From Phycisphaerae bacterium (lineage in GTDB: Bacteria; Planctomycetota; Phycisphaerae; Phycisphaerales; SM1A02), in NCBI GenBank assembly GCA_002862305.1, contig PKCS01000028.1:1-64000 (forward strand): a stretch of DNA of 64,000 nucleotides, written 5' to 3'. The notes below the pieces were generated by a model. The model worked only from the letters and a program-made list of their open reading frames with translations. It searched no databases and was not told the DNA's origin. Each line of letters opens with the position of its first letter. Within the stretch, counting starts at the first letter, position 1. The position numbers and the translations under genes are program-made. Below are positions 35,204 to 43,945 of the stretch, piece after piece.

Positions 35204-35950
35204 ATGCCTACCCTCATCATCCAGAACGGTGCCTTGAGTCCACCCGGAACCGCCCTCGAGGTCCTCAGGAACCACGGACACTCGATCCGCCTCGTCGAGG
35301 TCTTCAACGGCCATCCACTGCCCGGCGACCTGGACGACGTGGACTCGATCATCTGCTGCGGCGGCGAGCAATCCGCTCGCAGCGACCTCGACGACCCGCT
35401 GATCGTCGCGGAGTGCGAGTTGCTGGCGGCGGCGCACGAGCAGGGGATCCCCGTGCTGGGCCTGTGCCTGGGGGCCCAGCTGCTCGCCCGCGCCCTGGGG
35501 GGGACGGTCGCCCGGATGGATCCCGGCCCCGAGGTGGGCTTCGTCGAGCTGGCCCTGACCCCCGCGGGTCGGGAGGACGCCCTCTACAAGGGCATTCCGT
35601 GGTGGTCACGGCAGTTCTGCTGGCACGAGGACGAGATCACGACCCTGCCGCCCGGCGGACGACTGCTGGCCACCGGCAAGGACGTGACCAACCAGGCCTT
35701 CGTGGTGGGCACCACCAGCTACGGGCTGCAGTACCACCCCGAGTTCGGGGAGTCGGCCCTGCGCGAGCATTGCGAGCGCACGGATTCCTTCGCGGAGTCT
35801 GGAGGTGGGTCCGAGGCCCTGATGCGTGACCTCCAGGCGCACGGCCCCGACTTTCTGCGCCACGCCCAGCGGTTCTTCGAGTCGGTCGCCCTCTTCCTCA
35901 TGCCCGTCGATCGCATCAACGCGGGCATTCCCAAGGACATCTCGCACTGA
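35204..35950 (+). CDS. Class I glutamine amidotransferase domain protein
   Basis: This 248-residue protein has the GATase1 fold. The nucleophile is Cys88 in LGLCLGAQLLA, and the partners are His178 and Glu180 in LQYHPEFGE. It most resembles GMP-synthase-like GATases or gamma-glutamyl hydrolases that lack the synthetase part. The first residues LIIQNGALSPPGTA match the family's opening strand. The nitrogen acceptor or substrate is unknown. No synthetase gene is adjacent. Confidence 0.82.
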   Translation: MPTLIIQNGALSPPGTALEVLRNHGHSIRLVEVFNGHPLPGDLDDVDSIICCGGEQSARSDLDDPLIVAECELLAAAHEQGIPVLGLCLGAQLLARALGGTVARMDPGPEVGFVELALTPAGREDALYKGIPWWSRQFCWHEDEITTLPPGGRLLATGKDVTNQAFVVGTTSYGLQYHPEFGESALREHCERTDSFAESGGGSEALMRDLQAHGPDFLRHAQRFFESVALFLMPVDRINAGIPKDISH

Positions 35951-36013
35951 CGACGTGCCGGGTCCCGGGTCAGTGCCGCTCGCGGGGCGTACCGGTGGGG
36001 CAGGGGCGCTGGG

Positions 36014-38026
36014 TCAGACGTTGGCCTTGGCGGGCCTGGGCTGCTCGGCCGGGGCACCCTCGACATCGCAGACCACGCGGATGGTGCGGGAGATGCCGTT
36101 GGCATCGATTCCGACCTCCTCGAGCTGCTCGGCCCTCGAGCCCTGTCGAATCCACCGCTCGGGCATCCCCAGGCGGGTGACGCGACTGGCGTCAAGCCCC
36201 ATCTCGCTGCAGGCAAGGAGCACCTGCGCCCCGAAGCCGCCCGGCAGCCCGTGGTCCTCGACCGTGATGATCGGTACCCCGGCCTCGCAGAGGCGGCGGA
36301 TCAGCTGTGCGTCGACCGGCTTCGCGAAGCGAGCGTCGTAGACCTCGACCGAGTAGTCCCCGGCGAGCTGGTCGGAGGCGATGATCGCGTCGATGACGGT
36401 GGTGCCGTAGGCCAGCACCGCGACGTCCGGCTGGTCGTGCCGGACCAGGTCCCGGGCCTTGCCGTGCTCGAAGGGGGGCGCGGCCCCGAAACGCTCCTCC
36501 ACCAGCATGCTGACGTTGTCGCGCGGATAGCGGATCGCACTGATCCCCTCCTCGTAGTCCCTCATGTAGGCCAGGCCCTGCCGGAGGCTCGACTCGTCGC
36601 ACGGTGCGAGCAGTGCCGCCTGCGGGAGCACCGAGAGCAGGGCGATGTCGCAGAAGCCCTGGTGGACGGCGCCGTCGCCACCCACGCAGCCCGCCCGGTC
36701 CAGGCAGAGCCGGACCGCGTGTCCCTGCAGGGCGACCTCCTGGAAGGCCTGGTCGAAGGCACGCTGCAGGAAGGTCGAGTAGACGGCGAAGAACGGCTTG
36801 AACCCGGTCTTCGCCAGCCCTGCCATCATGTCCATGGCGTGGCTCTCGCAGATGCCGGTGTCCCAGCTGCGTTCCGGCCAGCGCTCCATGATCGAGGTGA
36901 GTCCGGTCCCGTCCGGCATCGCCGCGGTGCAGGTCACCGCGCGGTCGTCGGACTCCATGACCTCCGCGAGGGCGGAGGAGAAGGCGGCGGTGTAGGACCG
37001 GCCCGACTTCCTGAGCTCGACCCGGCAGCTGCTGGTGATCCGGTCCCGGTCCGCCCCCTGCTCGCCGTCCGCGCCGTCGGTCACGTCGAAGGCGGGGGGG
37101 GAGTGGAAGGTGGTCGCGTTGCCTTCGGCGAAGGCGAAGCCCTTGCCCTTCACGGTCTTGACGTGGAGCACCATGGGGCGCTCGAATCGCTTGGCCTCGT
37201 TGAGGAACTCGATCAGGGTGGGAAGATCGTGCCCGTCGATCGGACCGACGGTGACCAGCCCGAACTTCTCGAACCAGGCGTCCTCCGCGAGCATCGCCTT
37301 GCTCGCCTCGCCCATGCGGTGGTAGAGGTCGGCCGCGAGCTCGCCGCCGGGCAGTCGCCTGGCCAGCTCCTTGGCCGCCTTGCGGAAGCCGCCGTAGGTG
37401 TCGCTCAGCCGCACCCGGTCGAAGTACTGGGCCACCGCGCCCTGGGGCTTGGCGATGGACATCCCGTTGTCGTTGAGGATCACCAGGAACTGCCGCTTGA
37501 GGGTGCCCGCGTTGTTGAGCCCCTCCATGGCGAGTCCGTTCACGATCGAGGCGTCGCCGATCAGGCTGACCACTCGGCGCCCGTCGGGATTCTCGTCGGA
37601 GAAGGATTCGCCATTGAGCTGGTCGCCGCGGGCCATGCCCACCGCGGTCGAGATCGCGGTGCCCGCATGCCCGACCGAGAAGAGGTCGAAGGCGCTCTCC
37701 ATCGGCTCCGGGAATCCCGCCATGCCCCCTCGCTTGCGCAGGCGGTCCAGCAGGTCCTGCCGGCCGGTGAGCAGCTTGTGCGGGTAGCACTGGTGGCCGA
37801 CGTCGAAGAGCAGCCGGTCGCTCTCGAAGTCGAAGACGTAGTGCAGGGCGATGGTCAGCTCCACCACCCCGAGGTTCGGGGCGAGGTGTCCACCGCTCTT
37901 GGAGACCTGCTCGCAGATCGCGAACCTGATCTCGGCCGCCAGCGACTCGAGCTCGGCGATCGACAGGGACTTCAGGTCCCTGGGGGACTGTATGCGGGGC
38001 AGCTGGGTGAATTCCAAACCGGTCAC
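36014..38026 (-). CDS. dxs: 1-deoxy-D-xylulose-5-phosphate synthase
   Basis: This is a 670-residue thiamine-dependent enzyme that condenses pyruvate and glyceraldehyde 3-phosphate, the first step of the MEP isoprenoid pathway. It has FDVGHQCYPHKLLTGR and the TPP/metal region IGDASIVNGLAMEGLNNAG, which reads GDA where many Dxs have GDG. It also has ESHAMDMMAGLAKTGFKPFF, QRAFDQ and the C-terminal GGFGAQVLL. The start is GTG at 38026 behind AGGAAGGG, which resembles a ribosome-binding site. Upstream on the same strand lies the ispA-like gene, 61 bp away, so the two isoprenoid genes are likely cotranscribed. Confidence 0.93.
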   Translation of the reverse strand: MTGLEFTQLPRIQSPRDLKSLSIAELESLAAEIRFAICEQVSKSGGHLAPNLGVVELTIALHYVFDFESDRLLFDVGHQCYPHKLLTGRQDLLDRLRKRGGMAGFPEPMESAFDLFSVGHAGTAISTAVGMARGDQLNGESFSDENPDGRRVVSLIGDASIVNGLAMEGLNNAGTLKRQFLVILNDNGMSIAKPQGAVAQYFDRVRLSDTYGGFRKAAKELARRLPGGELAADLYHRMGEASKAMLAEDAWFEKFGLVTVGPIDGHDLPTLIEFLNEAKRFERPMVLHVKTVKGKGFAFAEGNATTFHSPPAFDVTDGADGEQGADRDRITSSCRVELRKSGRSYTAAFSSALAEVMESDDRAVTCTAAMPDGTGLTSIMERWPERSWDTGICESHAMDMMAGLAKTGFKPFFAVYSTFLQRAFDQAFQEVALQGHAVRLCLDRAGCVGGDGAVHQGFCDIALLSVLPQAALLAPCDESSLRQGLAYMRDYEEGISAIRYPRDNVSMLVEERFGAAPPFEHGKARDLVRHDQPDVAVLAYGTTVIDAIIASDQLAGDYSVEVYDARFAKPVDAQLIRRLCEAGVPIITVEDHGLPGGFGAQVLLACSEMGLDASRVTRLGMPERWIRQGSRAEQLEEVGIDANGISRTIRVVCDVEGAPAEQPRPAKANV

Positions 38027-38087
38027 ATCCCTTCCTGGGGGAGGGCCACAGTGGGCCGAACCGTCACATCATAGTCAGGATCCGCGC

Positions 38088-38975
38088 TCAGCGGGTCCTT
38101 CGTGCGAGACTTGCGGTCAACTCGCGAAGGGGGCTGCTGCCTGCTCCACACGCCTCGAGGGCCGATTCCGCGGCCTGCTCGAGGGATTCGATGGTTCGTT
38201 TCGTCCCCTCGATGCCATGGACCGCGGGGTAGGTCCGCTTCCCCTGGTCCCGGTCCTTGCCCGCGGTCTTCCCGAGGTGCTGGGTGGACTGGGTCTCGTC
38301 GAGGAGGTCGTCGACCACCTGGAACATGAGCCCCACCGCCTCGCCCCAGCGTCCCATGGCGTCCACCACCGCCGGGGGGGCGTCGGCGGCGAGCGCCCCG
38401 CAGCGTGCGGAGCCCCGGATCAGCGCCGCGGTCTTGTTGCGGTGGATCAGCTCCAGCATCCCGGGCTCGTCCAGGTCCTCCGGGGTTCCCCCGAGGGTGT
38501 CCCAGGACTGCCCCTCGATCATGGCGATGGTCGCCTCGCCGACCTCCCGCGCGATCTGGTCCGCTCGATGGTCGCTCTCCGAGGCGACGACCATCGCCAT
38601 CGACTGCAGCACGTCGCCGGCCAGGATCGCGGTGCACTCGCCGAACTGCCGGTGGACCGTGGGCCGTCCCCGACGGAGGTCGTCGTCGTCGAGGGCCGGC
38701 AGGTCGTCGTGGATCAGGCTGAACGCATGGATCAGCTCGAACGCGCAGGCCGCGGGGATGGCCTGGCTGCCGGGGGCGCCGGCCAGCTCGCAGGCCCGGC
38801 AGGCGATCAGTGGCCGGACGCGCTTGCCCCCGCCGAGCACCGCGTATTCGGCGGCCTCCCGAAGTCCGACGTGGCGGATCCGCTGCAGGTAGGTCTCGAG
38901 GGCGCGGTCGATCCGCTCGCGGATCGCATCGTCCCCCTCGGCGGGAACGGGTGCTGGGTGTCCGGTCTGGTTCAT
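38088..38975 (-). CDS. ispA: Polyprenyl diphosphate synthase (IspA-like)
   Basis: This 295-residue trans-prenyltransferase has the bacterial FPPS-type first Asp-rich motif DDLPALDDDDLRRGRPTVH (residues 90-~108), with four extra residues as in IspA. The second is VDDLLDETQSTQHLGKTAGKD. It also has GGGKRVRPL near residue 48. It builds farnesyl or geranylgeranyl diphosphate; chain length cannot be set by eye. It lies directly upstream of dxs. The ATG at 38975 follows a TAAGAT hexamer by seven bases. Confidence 0.9.
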   Translation of the reverse strand: MNQTGHPAPVPAEGDDAIRERIDRALETYLQRIRHVGLREAAEYAVLGGGKRVRPLIACRACELAGAPGSQAIPAACAFELIHAFSLIHDDLPALDDDDLRRGRPTVHRQFGECTAILAGDVLQSMAMVVASESDHRADQIAREVGEATIAMIEGQSWDTLGGTPEDLDEPGMLELIHRNKTAALIRGSARCGALAADAPPAVVDAMGRWGEAVGLMFQVVDDLLDETQSTQHLGKTAGKDRDQGKRTYPAVHGIEGTKRTIESLEQAAESALEACGAGSSPLRELTASLARRTR

Positions 38976-38982
38976 GAGGATG

Positions 38983-38988
38983 ATCTTA
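38983..38988 (-). promoter_or_regulatory. -10 hexamer 7 nt before ATG (leaderless type)
   Basis: TAAGAT on the minus strand is followed by seven bases and then ATG at 38975. It drives ispA-like and probably dxs. Confidence 0.45.
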
Positions 38989-39037
38989 ATCGCCGGGCAA
39001 CCCTCGGTGGGGGGCCACGGCCCAGTATGGAAAACCT

Positions 39038-39043
39038 TATGAT
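39038..39043 (+). promoter_or_regulatory. -10 hexamer 6 nt before ATG (leaderless type)
   Basis: TATGAT (five of six consensus bases), six bases, then ATG at 39050. It lies within 60 bp of the divergent ispA-like element. Confidence 0.5.
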
Positions 39044-39049
39044 GAGGCC

Positions 39050-39673
39050 ATGGGAGACCTGCTGCAGAGACTCGGTGAACTGATGGACCAGGGCGGCTTC
39101 GTGATGTGGCCGCTGCTGTTCATGAGCATCTTCACCATCGCGCTTTCCTTCGAGCGGCTGGTGTTCTGGCTGCGGGTCAACAGCTCCGCCAAGCTCCGCT
39201 TCGGCAAGTTCATGTCCGCCCTCCACGTCGGCAGCACCGCCCGGGTGCGCGACATCGCCGCCAAGGACGACTCGCCCTACGGCGAACTCGCCGATCGCCT
39301 GGCCCAGGGGGAGGGGGACGCGGACTCCATCAGCGTCGAGGTCGTGGAGTACCAGCGACCACGCATCGAGCGGTACATGCTGGTGTTCTCGACCATCGTG
39401 ACCGCGGCCCCCATGCTCGGGATCCTCGGCACCGTGCTCGGCATCATCCGGAGCTTCGAGCTGCTCGGGGCGCAGGAGACGATCACCGACCCCCGGGAGA
39501 TCTCCGCCGGGATCGCCGAGGCGCTGCTGACCACCGCCTTCGGCCTGGTGGTGGCCCTCATCGCACTCGTGCCCTACATGGCCTGCCGGGGGCAGATCGA
39601 GCGGGCGATCTGCCGCTTCGAGGCCATGACCGCCGCCGCGCGAGGCAAATTCGTCGACCCCTCATCGGACTGA
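39050..39673 (+). CDS. MotA/TolQ/ExbB family proton channel subunit
   Basis: This 207-residue inner-membrane protein has the ExbB/TolQ pattern: one N-terminal helix (FVMWPLLFMSIFTIALSFER), a cytoplasmic loop, and two later helices (residues ~112-135 and ~158-180). The conserved channel region reads APMLGILGTVLGIIRSFELL and GIAEALLTTAFGLVVALIAL. These complexes use the proton gradient to power outer-membrane transport or motility. An ExbD/TolR/MotB partner is expected but is absent; the next gene is a phosphatase. It could still pair with a stator protein encoded elsewhere. Confidence 0.87.
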   Translation: MGDLLQRLGELMDQGGFVMWPLLFMSIFTIALSFERLVFWLRVNSSAKLRFGKFMSALHVGSTARVRDIAAKDDSPYGELADRLAQGEGDADSISVEVVEYQRPRIERYMLVFSTIVTAAPMLGILGTVLGIIRSFELLGAQETITDPREISAGIAEALLTTAFGLVVALIALVPYMACRGQIERAICRFEAMTAAARGKFVDPSSD

Positions 39674-39737
39674 GGCGCGTCCCCCCCCCGGCCCGGACCC
39701 TCGCGCGATTTCCACCCAGGAGCAGGACCACCACCCC

Positions 39738-41405
39738 ATGAACGACGACGCCACCAGCAGCAGCGACACCGACGGACGCGAGCCCCTGGAACTCTCGATC
39801 ACCGGCCCGGGCATGTCGGAGAACCTCTCGCTGACCAACCCCGAGTGCATGGTCGGACGTGCGCTCGAATCGGACCTCCAGCTGCCCGATGCCGCGGTCT
39901 CCCGTCGCCACGCCCGATTCGTGCACGACGGCACCAGCTGGTGCGTCGAGGACCTGGGCTCCCGCCACGGCACCGAGATCGGGGGGGCGAGGATCCCCTC
40001 GGAGCGTCCGGTCCCCGTCTCCCCCGGCGAGCGCATCGTGATCCGCCCCTACGTGATCAGGGTCACCGGCGACGCGCAGGAACGAACCACCATCTTCGCC
40101 AAGGACGACAGCGACACCTTGCTCTCGGACTCCGTGGCCGCGGTCCCCGAATCCGAGCTTGAGGTCCTGGCCTCGCGTCGCCTCGGGCTCCTCATGGATT
40201 CCGCGGCCTCGATCCAGCAGGCGATCGACGTGGGGCTCATGGGCTCCGCCGCGATCGACGCGATCCTCGCGGGCACCGAGTTCGGGCGGGCGTTCGTGCT
40301 GGCGCCGGTGGGGGGGTCGGTCGAGCAGATCGAGATCATCAGCTCACGGGCGCGGATCGGCGCCTCCGAGGACACCGAGCAGGATCCCATCAGCCGGACC
40401 CTGCTCCGGGCCGCGGAATCCGGGCGCGTGGTCCGGCTCCGCGACGAGCCGGACATCCAGGCGGCGGTCTCCATCGTCGGGGCGGGCGTCAAGGAGGCCC
40501 TCTGCGTCCCGATCCGGGTGGGCGAGGGGATCGAGGCCTACCTGTACCTGGACGCCAGCGCCTCGAGCGGGAGCGACGGCTCCGACACCGCGGCGTTCTG
40601 TTCGGCGATCGGGCGGCTGTGCGGGCTCGCGATGGCGAACATCGAACGCATCGACCTCCAGACCAAGCAGGCGCGACTGGTCCAGGAGCTGCAGGCCGCC
40701 CAGATGGTCCAGAAACGGATGGCGCCACCGGAGTCCGGTGCGATGTGCGGGGTCAAGTGGGAGCTCCGGGTGGTCCCCGGAACCATCGTGGCGGGCGACC
40801 TCGTCGGCGCCTGCTCGACCCCCGACGACACCCCGATCGTCTTCCTCGGGGACGTCGCGGGCAAGGGAGCGGCCGCCGGGCTCCTCATGGCGGCCCTCGA
40901 GGCACGGCTCATCGCCGAGAGCGAGCGCGGCACCGACGTGGGGCAGATGATCTGCAACGCCAACAACGCCATCATGCGGGTCACCGACGCCGCGGAGTTC
41001 ATCACCCTCTGGACCGTGAGCTTCGACCGCGCGGCCGGGACCGCCACCTGCGTCGATTCCGGCCACGGCTACTGCGCGATCGTGCGGGCCGACGGGGGGA
41101 TCGAGCAGGTGCAGATCGACGGCGGGCCTCCGGTCGGGGTCGTCCCGAACTTCCCCTACGAGGGCGTGACCGTCCCCTTCCACCCCGGCGACCGGATGGT
41201 GATCTTCAGCGACGGGCTCGCGGAGCAGCAGGGGCCCGACAAGGAGATGTTCAACTTCGAGCGGGTGATCGACTCGCTCGGGAAGTCCACCGGCGAGCAG
41301 GACGACGTCAACCGGCTCTACGACGCGCTGGAGGCGTTCGCGGGCCCGCGTCCCTGGCAGGACGACGTCACGATCATGAGCGTCAGCTTCGACGAGGGCG
41401 CCTGA
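39738..41405 (+). CDS. FHA-GAF-PP2C (SpoIIE-type) phosphatase
   Basis: This is a 555-residue cytoplasmic signalling protein with three domains. Residues ~15-105 are an FHA domain (CMVGRALESDLQLPDAAVSR, RRHARF, LGSRHGTEIGG) that should bind phosphothreonine. Residues ~140-310 are a GAF-like sensor domain. Residues ~325-555 are a SpoIIE/RsbU-type PP2C phosphatase, with metal-binding Asp in FLGDVAGKGAAAGLLMAALE and FSDGLAEQQG, and a C-terminal DDVTIM. The combination fits a partner-switching or Ser/Thr-kinase pathway. It is 64 bp after the channel gene, so cotranscription is plausible. No kinase, anti-sigma or STAS gene lies in the window. Confidence 0.88.
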   Translation: MNDDATSSSDTDGREPLELSITGPGMSENLSLTNPECMVGRALESDLQLPDAAVSRRHARFVHDGTSWCVEDLGSRHGTEIGGARIPSERPVPVSPGERIVIRPYVIRVTGDAQERTTIFAKDDSDTLLSDSVAAVPESELEVLASRRLGLLMDSAASIQQAIDVGLMGSAAIDAILAGTEFGRAFVLAPVGGSVEQIEIISSRARIGASEDTEQDPISRTLLRAAESGRVVRLRDEPDIQAAVSIVGAGVKEALCVPIRVGEGIEAYLYLDASASSGSDGSDTAAFCSAIGRLCGLAMANIERIDLQTKQARLVQELQAAQMVQKRMAPPESGAMCGVKWELRVVPGTIVAGDLVGACSTPDDTPIVFLGDVAGKGAAAGLLMAALEARLIAESERGTDVGQMICNANNAIMRVTDAAEFITLWTVSFDRAAGTATCVDSGHGYCAIVRADGGIEQVQIDGGPPVGVVPNFPYEGVTVPFHPGDRMVIFSDGLAEQQGPDKEMFNFERVIDSLGKSTGEQDDVNRLYDALEAFAGPRPWQDDVTIMSVSFDEGA

Positions 41406-41424
41406 CCCGGCCGGGCCCGGTGGT

Positions 41425-42465
41425 TCAGCCGCCCGGTTCGACCTCGTTCATCACCGGATCGCATTCATGCTGGAAGCGGGTGGGATCCCCTCCCACGGTG
41501 TTCAGCGCGGCCGCGGTCCAGCGGGACATGTCCAGCAGGTCGGGAAGGCCGAGCTGGACCGTGGCCCCATCGGCATTGACGCAGGGGATGGTGATGCCGT
41601 GTCGCCTGATCGGCACCGCCTCCGCGGAGAAGACCTCCAGTCCCTGGCCCTGGGCCCCGTCCTGGACGATCGCCGCCAGCGAGGCGGTCCCCATGTTCCG
41701 CTGGGCCCCCTGGTAGTCCGCCCAGATCTGGTCCGAGCAGAGTCTCTGCGGGACCACCCAGGCCGCGCCGTCGGGGATCCGGTCGTCCTTCACGTAGACC
41801 CCCGGCTCGCGGAAGCTGGCGGTGCAGAAGGTCATCATCCGGTCGGGCTGGCGGATGCTGCCGAGGTTGGTGGCGACGAGCCGCCCGCGCACCTGCCGGG
41901 TGTCCTGGCCCACCTGCACCTCCGCCGGCGTATCCCCGAAGATCAGGTGGGCACGGGTCCCGCTCATCTTCCACCAGCCCCCGACGTAGTAGGCGTTGTA
42001 GCCGAACTCCGGGGTGCTGGACATGATCGAGAGCGCGGCGTCGTGCTCCACCTCGTTGTTGACGTTGGCGTAGTCGTTCTCCAGGGCGTCGACGTCCGCC
42101 CGGTAGCCGAACATCGGGTCCACGTCGTTGTCCAGGTAGGGCATCAGCCGCCAGGGGAACGTCTCAGTGAAGGTCGGGTCCAGGGTCTCCTGCTGCGAGG
42201 GGCAGGGGTAGTTCACCCGCCACTTCTCCTGGACCCCCTCCGAGAGGTAGCCGGGAAGCAGCTTGTCCGCGTAGCTGTTGGAGTAGGCGGTCCAGGCGAT
42301 GAAGATCTGCCGGCCCCGGTTCATGGACTGCAGGTTCTTCGATGTCCGGGTGGCGCTCTGGAGACCGACGAGCATGATGCCGAGCAGGATGGCGATGATC
42401 GAGATGACCACCAGCAGCTCGACGATGGTGAATCCTCGATGGGGGGTGGTTCCGGTGCGCTTCAT
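41425..42465 (-). CDS. Prepilin-type N-terminal methylation domain protein
   Basis: This 346-residue protein has a type IV pilin-like signal, HRGFTIVELLVVISIIAILL, with cleavage after Gly11 and Glu16 at position +5. One hydrophobic helix follows, then a large globular domain (MNRGRQIFIAWTAYSNSYAD, HRGF-type planctomycete arrangement). It should be processed by a prepilin peptidase and used in a type II secretion or pilus-like assembly. Large C-terminal domains of this kind are expanded in Planctomycetota. No other secretion gene is adjacent. It converges on the phosphatase gene with a 19-bp gap. Confidence 0.82.
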   Translation of the reverse strand: MKRTGTTPHRGFTIVELLVVISIIAILLGIMLVGLQSATRTSKNLQSMNRGRQIFIAWTAYSNSYADKLLPGYLSEGVQEKWRVNYPCPSQQETLDPTFTETFPWRLMPYLDNDVDPMFGYRADVDALENDYANVNNEVEHDAALSIMSSTPEFGYNAYYVGGWWKMSGTRAHLIFGDTPAEVQVGQDTRQVRGRLVATNLGSIRQPDRMMTFCTASFREPGVYVKDDRIPDGAAWVVPQRLCSDQIWADYQGAQRNMGTASLAAIVQDGAQGQGLEVFSAEAVPIRRHGITIPCVNADGATVQLGLPDLLDMSRWTAAALNTVGGDPTRFQHECDPVMNEVEPGG

Positions 42466-42594
42466 GGGGGGCTCCAGTGGGGGCTCGACGGGTGTCTCCT
42501 GCTCACCTACGCATCGTCCTCGCGAAGTGGTGCACTCGACCTGGGAAACGGTGGTACAAGTCTAGCGATGCCCGCGGCCCCGCGGGAACCCCGG

Positions 42595-43848
42595 TCAGGT
42601 CTCGCCGATGGTGATCTGCTCCACGTCCCCGGCCGCGATCTTGTCCGCCCCGGAACCGAGCTCCCCGATGGGGTCCGGCGGGATGATCTCGACGTTCTTC
42701 TGGCCCAGCTTCGACTCGCCCCGGTTGATCCGGGCCTCGAGCGACGAGCACTCCTCGAGCAGGCGGTCGAGGATCTCCTCCTCGGGGACGTTCGCCACCC
42801 GCTCGCCCTGCACGTAGATGATGCCGCGCTTGTTCCCGGCGAAGACCGCCACGTCGGCGCCCTCCGCCTCGCCCGGACCGTTGACCACGCATCCCATCAC
42901 CGCCACCTTGATGGGCAGGGTGATCGCCTTCTCGAGCTTCTTCCGGACCTCCTCGACCAGGGTGAAGAGGTCGACCTGGATCCGCCCGCAGGTCGGGCAG
43001 GCGATGAGTTCGATCCCGCGCCGGACCCGCTTGTCGAGCGAGCACAGCAGCTCCACGCCGTCCTCGACCTCGTACACCGGATCGCTCGCGTAGGAGATCC
43101 TGATGGTGTCGCCGATGCCGTTGGCGAGCAGGGTGCCCAGTGCCGCGATCGACCTGATCGACCCGGTCTCCCGGGTCCCCGCGTGGGTCACCCCGAGGTG
43201 GAGCGGGTATTCGAACCGCCTCGCGACCTCGGTGTAGGCGTCGATGACCAGGGTCGCGTCCATCGACTTGGCGCTGATCACCACGTCATGGAAATCCCGT
43301 TCGTGGAAGATGTCGAGGTACTCCTCGAGCTTCGCGATCATGATCGCGAGCAGGTGGCCGGATCGGTGACCCTCGAAGTACTTCCCGAGTTCCTCCATGC
43401 GCTTCTGCTTGTCCTTGCGCTCGATGATGGAGCCTTCGTTCACCCCGATGCGGATCGGGATCCCCGCCTCCTTGCAGGCATCGATGACCTGGTTGACCTG
43501 CTCCCGGTCGCTGATGTTGCCCGGGTTGAGCCGGATCTTGTGGATCCCCGAGGCCACCGCCTCCAGGGCCCGCTTGTAGTGGAAGTGGACGTCGGCCACG
43601 ATCGGCACCGGGGTGTGCTTCATGATCTCGACCAGCGCCTCGGTGTCCTTGCGCTCCGGGACCGCCACCCGGACCACGTCCGCCCCGGCCTCCGCGAGCT
43701 TCTCGATCTCGGCGAGGCAGGCCTCCACGTCGTGGGTGTAGACGGAGCACATCGACTGGACGCTCACCGGGGCGTCCCCGCCGATGGAGAGCCTCCCGAC
43801 GCGGTCGTCGCCAATCGTTACCTGCCTGCACGATCGTCGTTCCTGCAT
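42595..43848 (-). CDS. ispG: 4-hydroxy-3-methylbut-2-enyl-diphosphate synthase
   Basis: This is a 417-residue IspG (GcpE), the [4Fe-4S] enzyme of the penultimate MEP-pathway step. It opens with SIGGDAPVSVQSMCSVYTHD. The TIM-barrel part contains IRLNPGNISD and IPIRIGVNEGS. The cluster ligands are Cys284, Cys287 (IACPTCGR) and Cys320 (MGCVVNGPGEAEGAD), with Glu327 near. The start is the ATG at 43848, seven bases after TACAAT; an in-frame ATG at 43857 lies inside that hexamer and is therefore unlikely. It makes the third MEP-pathway-related locus here, apart from dxs and ispA. Confidence 0.93.
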   Translation of the reverse strand: MQERRSCRQVTIGDDRVGRLSIGGDAPVSVQSMCSVYTHDVEACLAEIEKLAEAGADVVRVAVPERKDTEALVEIMKHTPVPIVADVHFHYKRALEAVASGIHKIRLNPGNISDREQVNQVIDACKEAGIPIRIGVNEGSIIERKDKQKRMEELGKYFEGHRSGHLLAIMIAKLEEYLDIFHERDFHDVVISAKSMDATLVIDAYTEVARRFEYPLHLGVTHAGTRETGSIRSIAALGTLLANGIGDTIRISYASDPVYEVEDGVELLCSLDKRVRRGIELIACPTCGRIQVDLFTLVEEVRKKLEKAITLPIKVAVMGCVVNGPGEAEGADVAVFAGNKRGIIYVQGERVANVPEEEILDRLLEECSSLEARINRGESKLGQKNVEIIPPDPIGELGSGADKIAAGDVEQITIGET

Positions 43849-43855
43849 GGACCGC

Positions 43856-43861
43856 ATTGTA
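43856..43861 (-). promoter_or_regulatory. -10 hexamer 7 nt before ATG (leaderless type)
   Basis: TACAAT (five of six consensus bases) on the minus strand, seven bases, then ATG at 43848. It helps choose the ispG start. Confidence 0.55.
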
Positions 43862-43896
43862 GACGCTGGTCCCCGGCGAAGAAGAGCCGGACTGGT

Positions 43897-43902
43897 TAGG
43901 AT
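43897..43902 (+). promoter_or_regulatory. Candidate -10 hexamer for the MFS gene
   Basis: TAGGAT lies 43 nt before the ATG at 43946, back to back with the ispG element. No clear -35. Confidence 0.3.
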
Positions 43903-43945
43903 CTGAGTGCTTTTTGGCCATTTGACCCCGCGGAGCCCGACCTCG

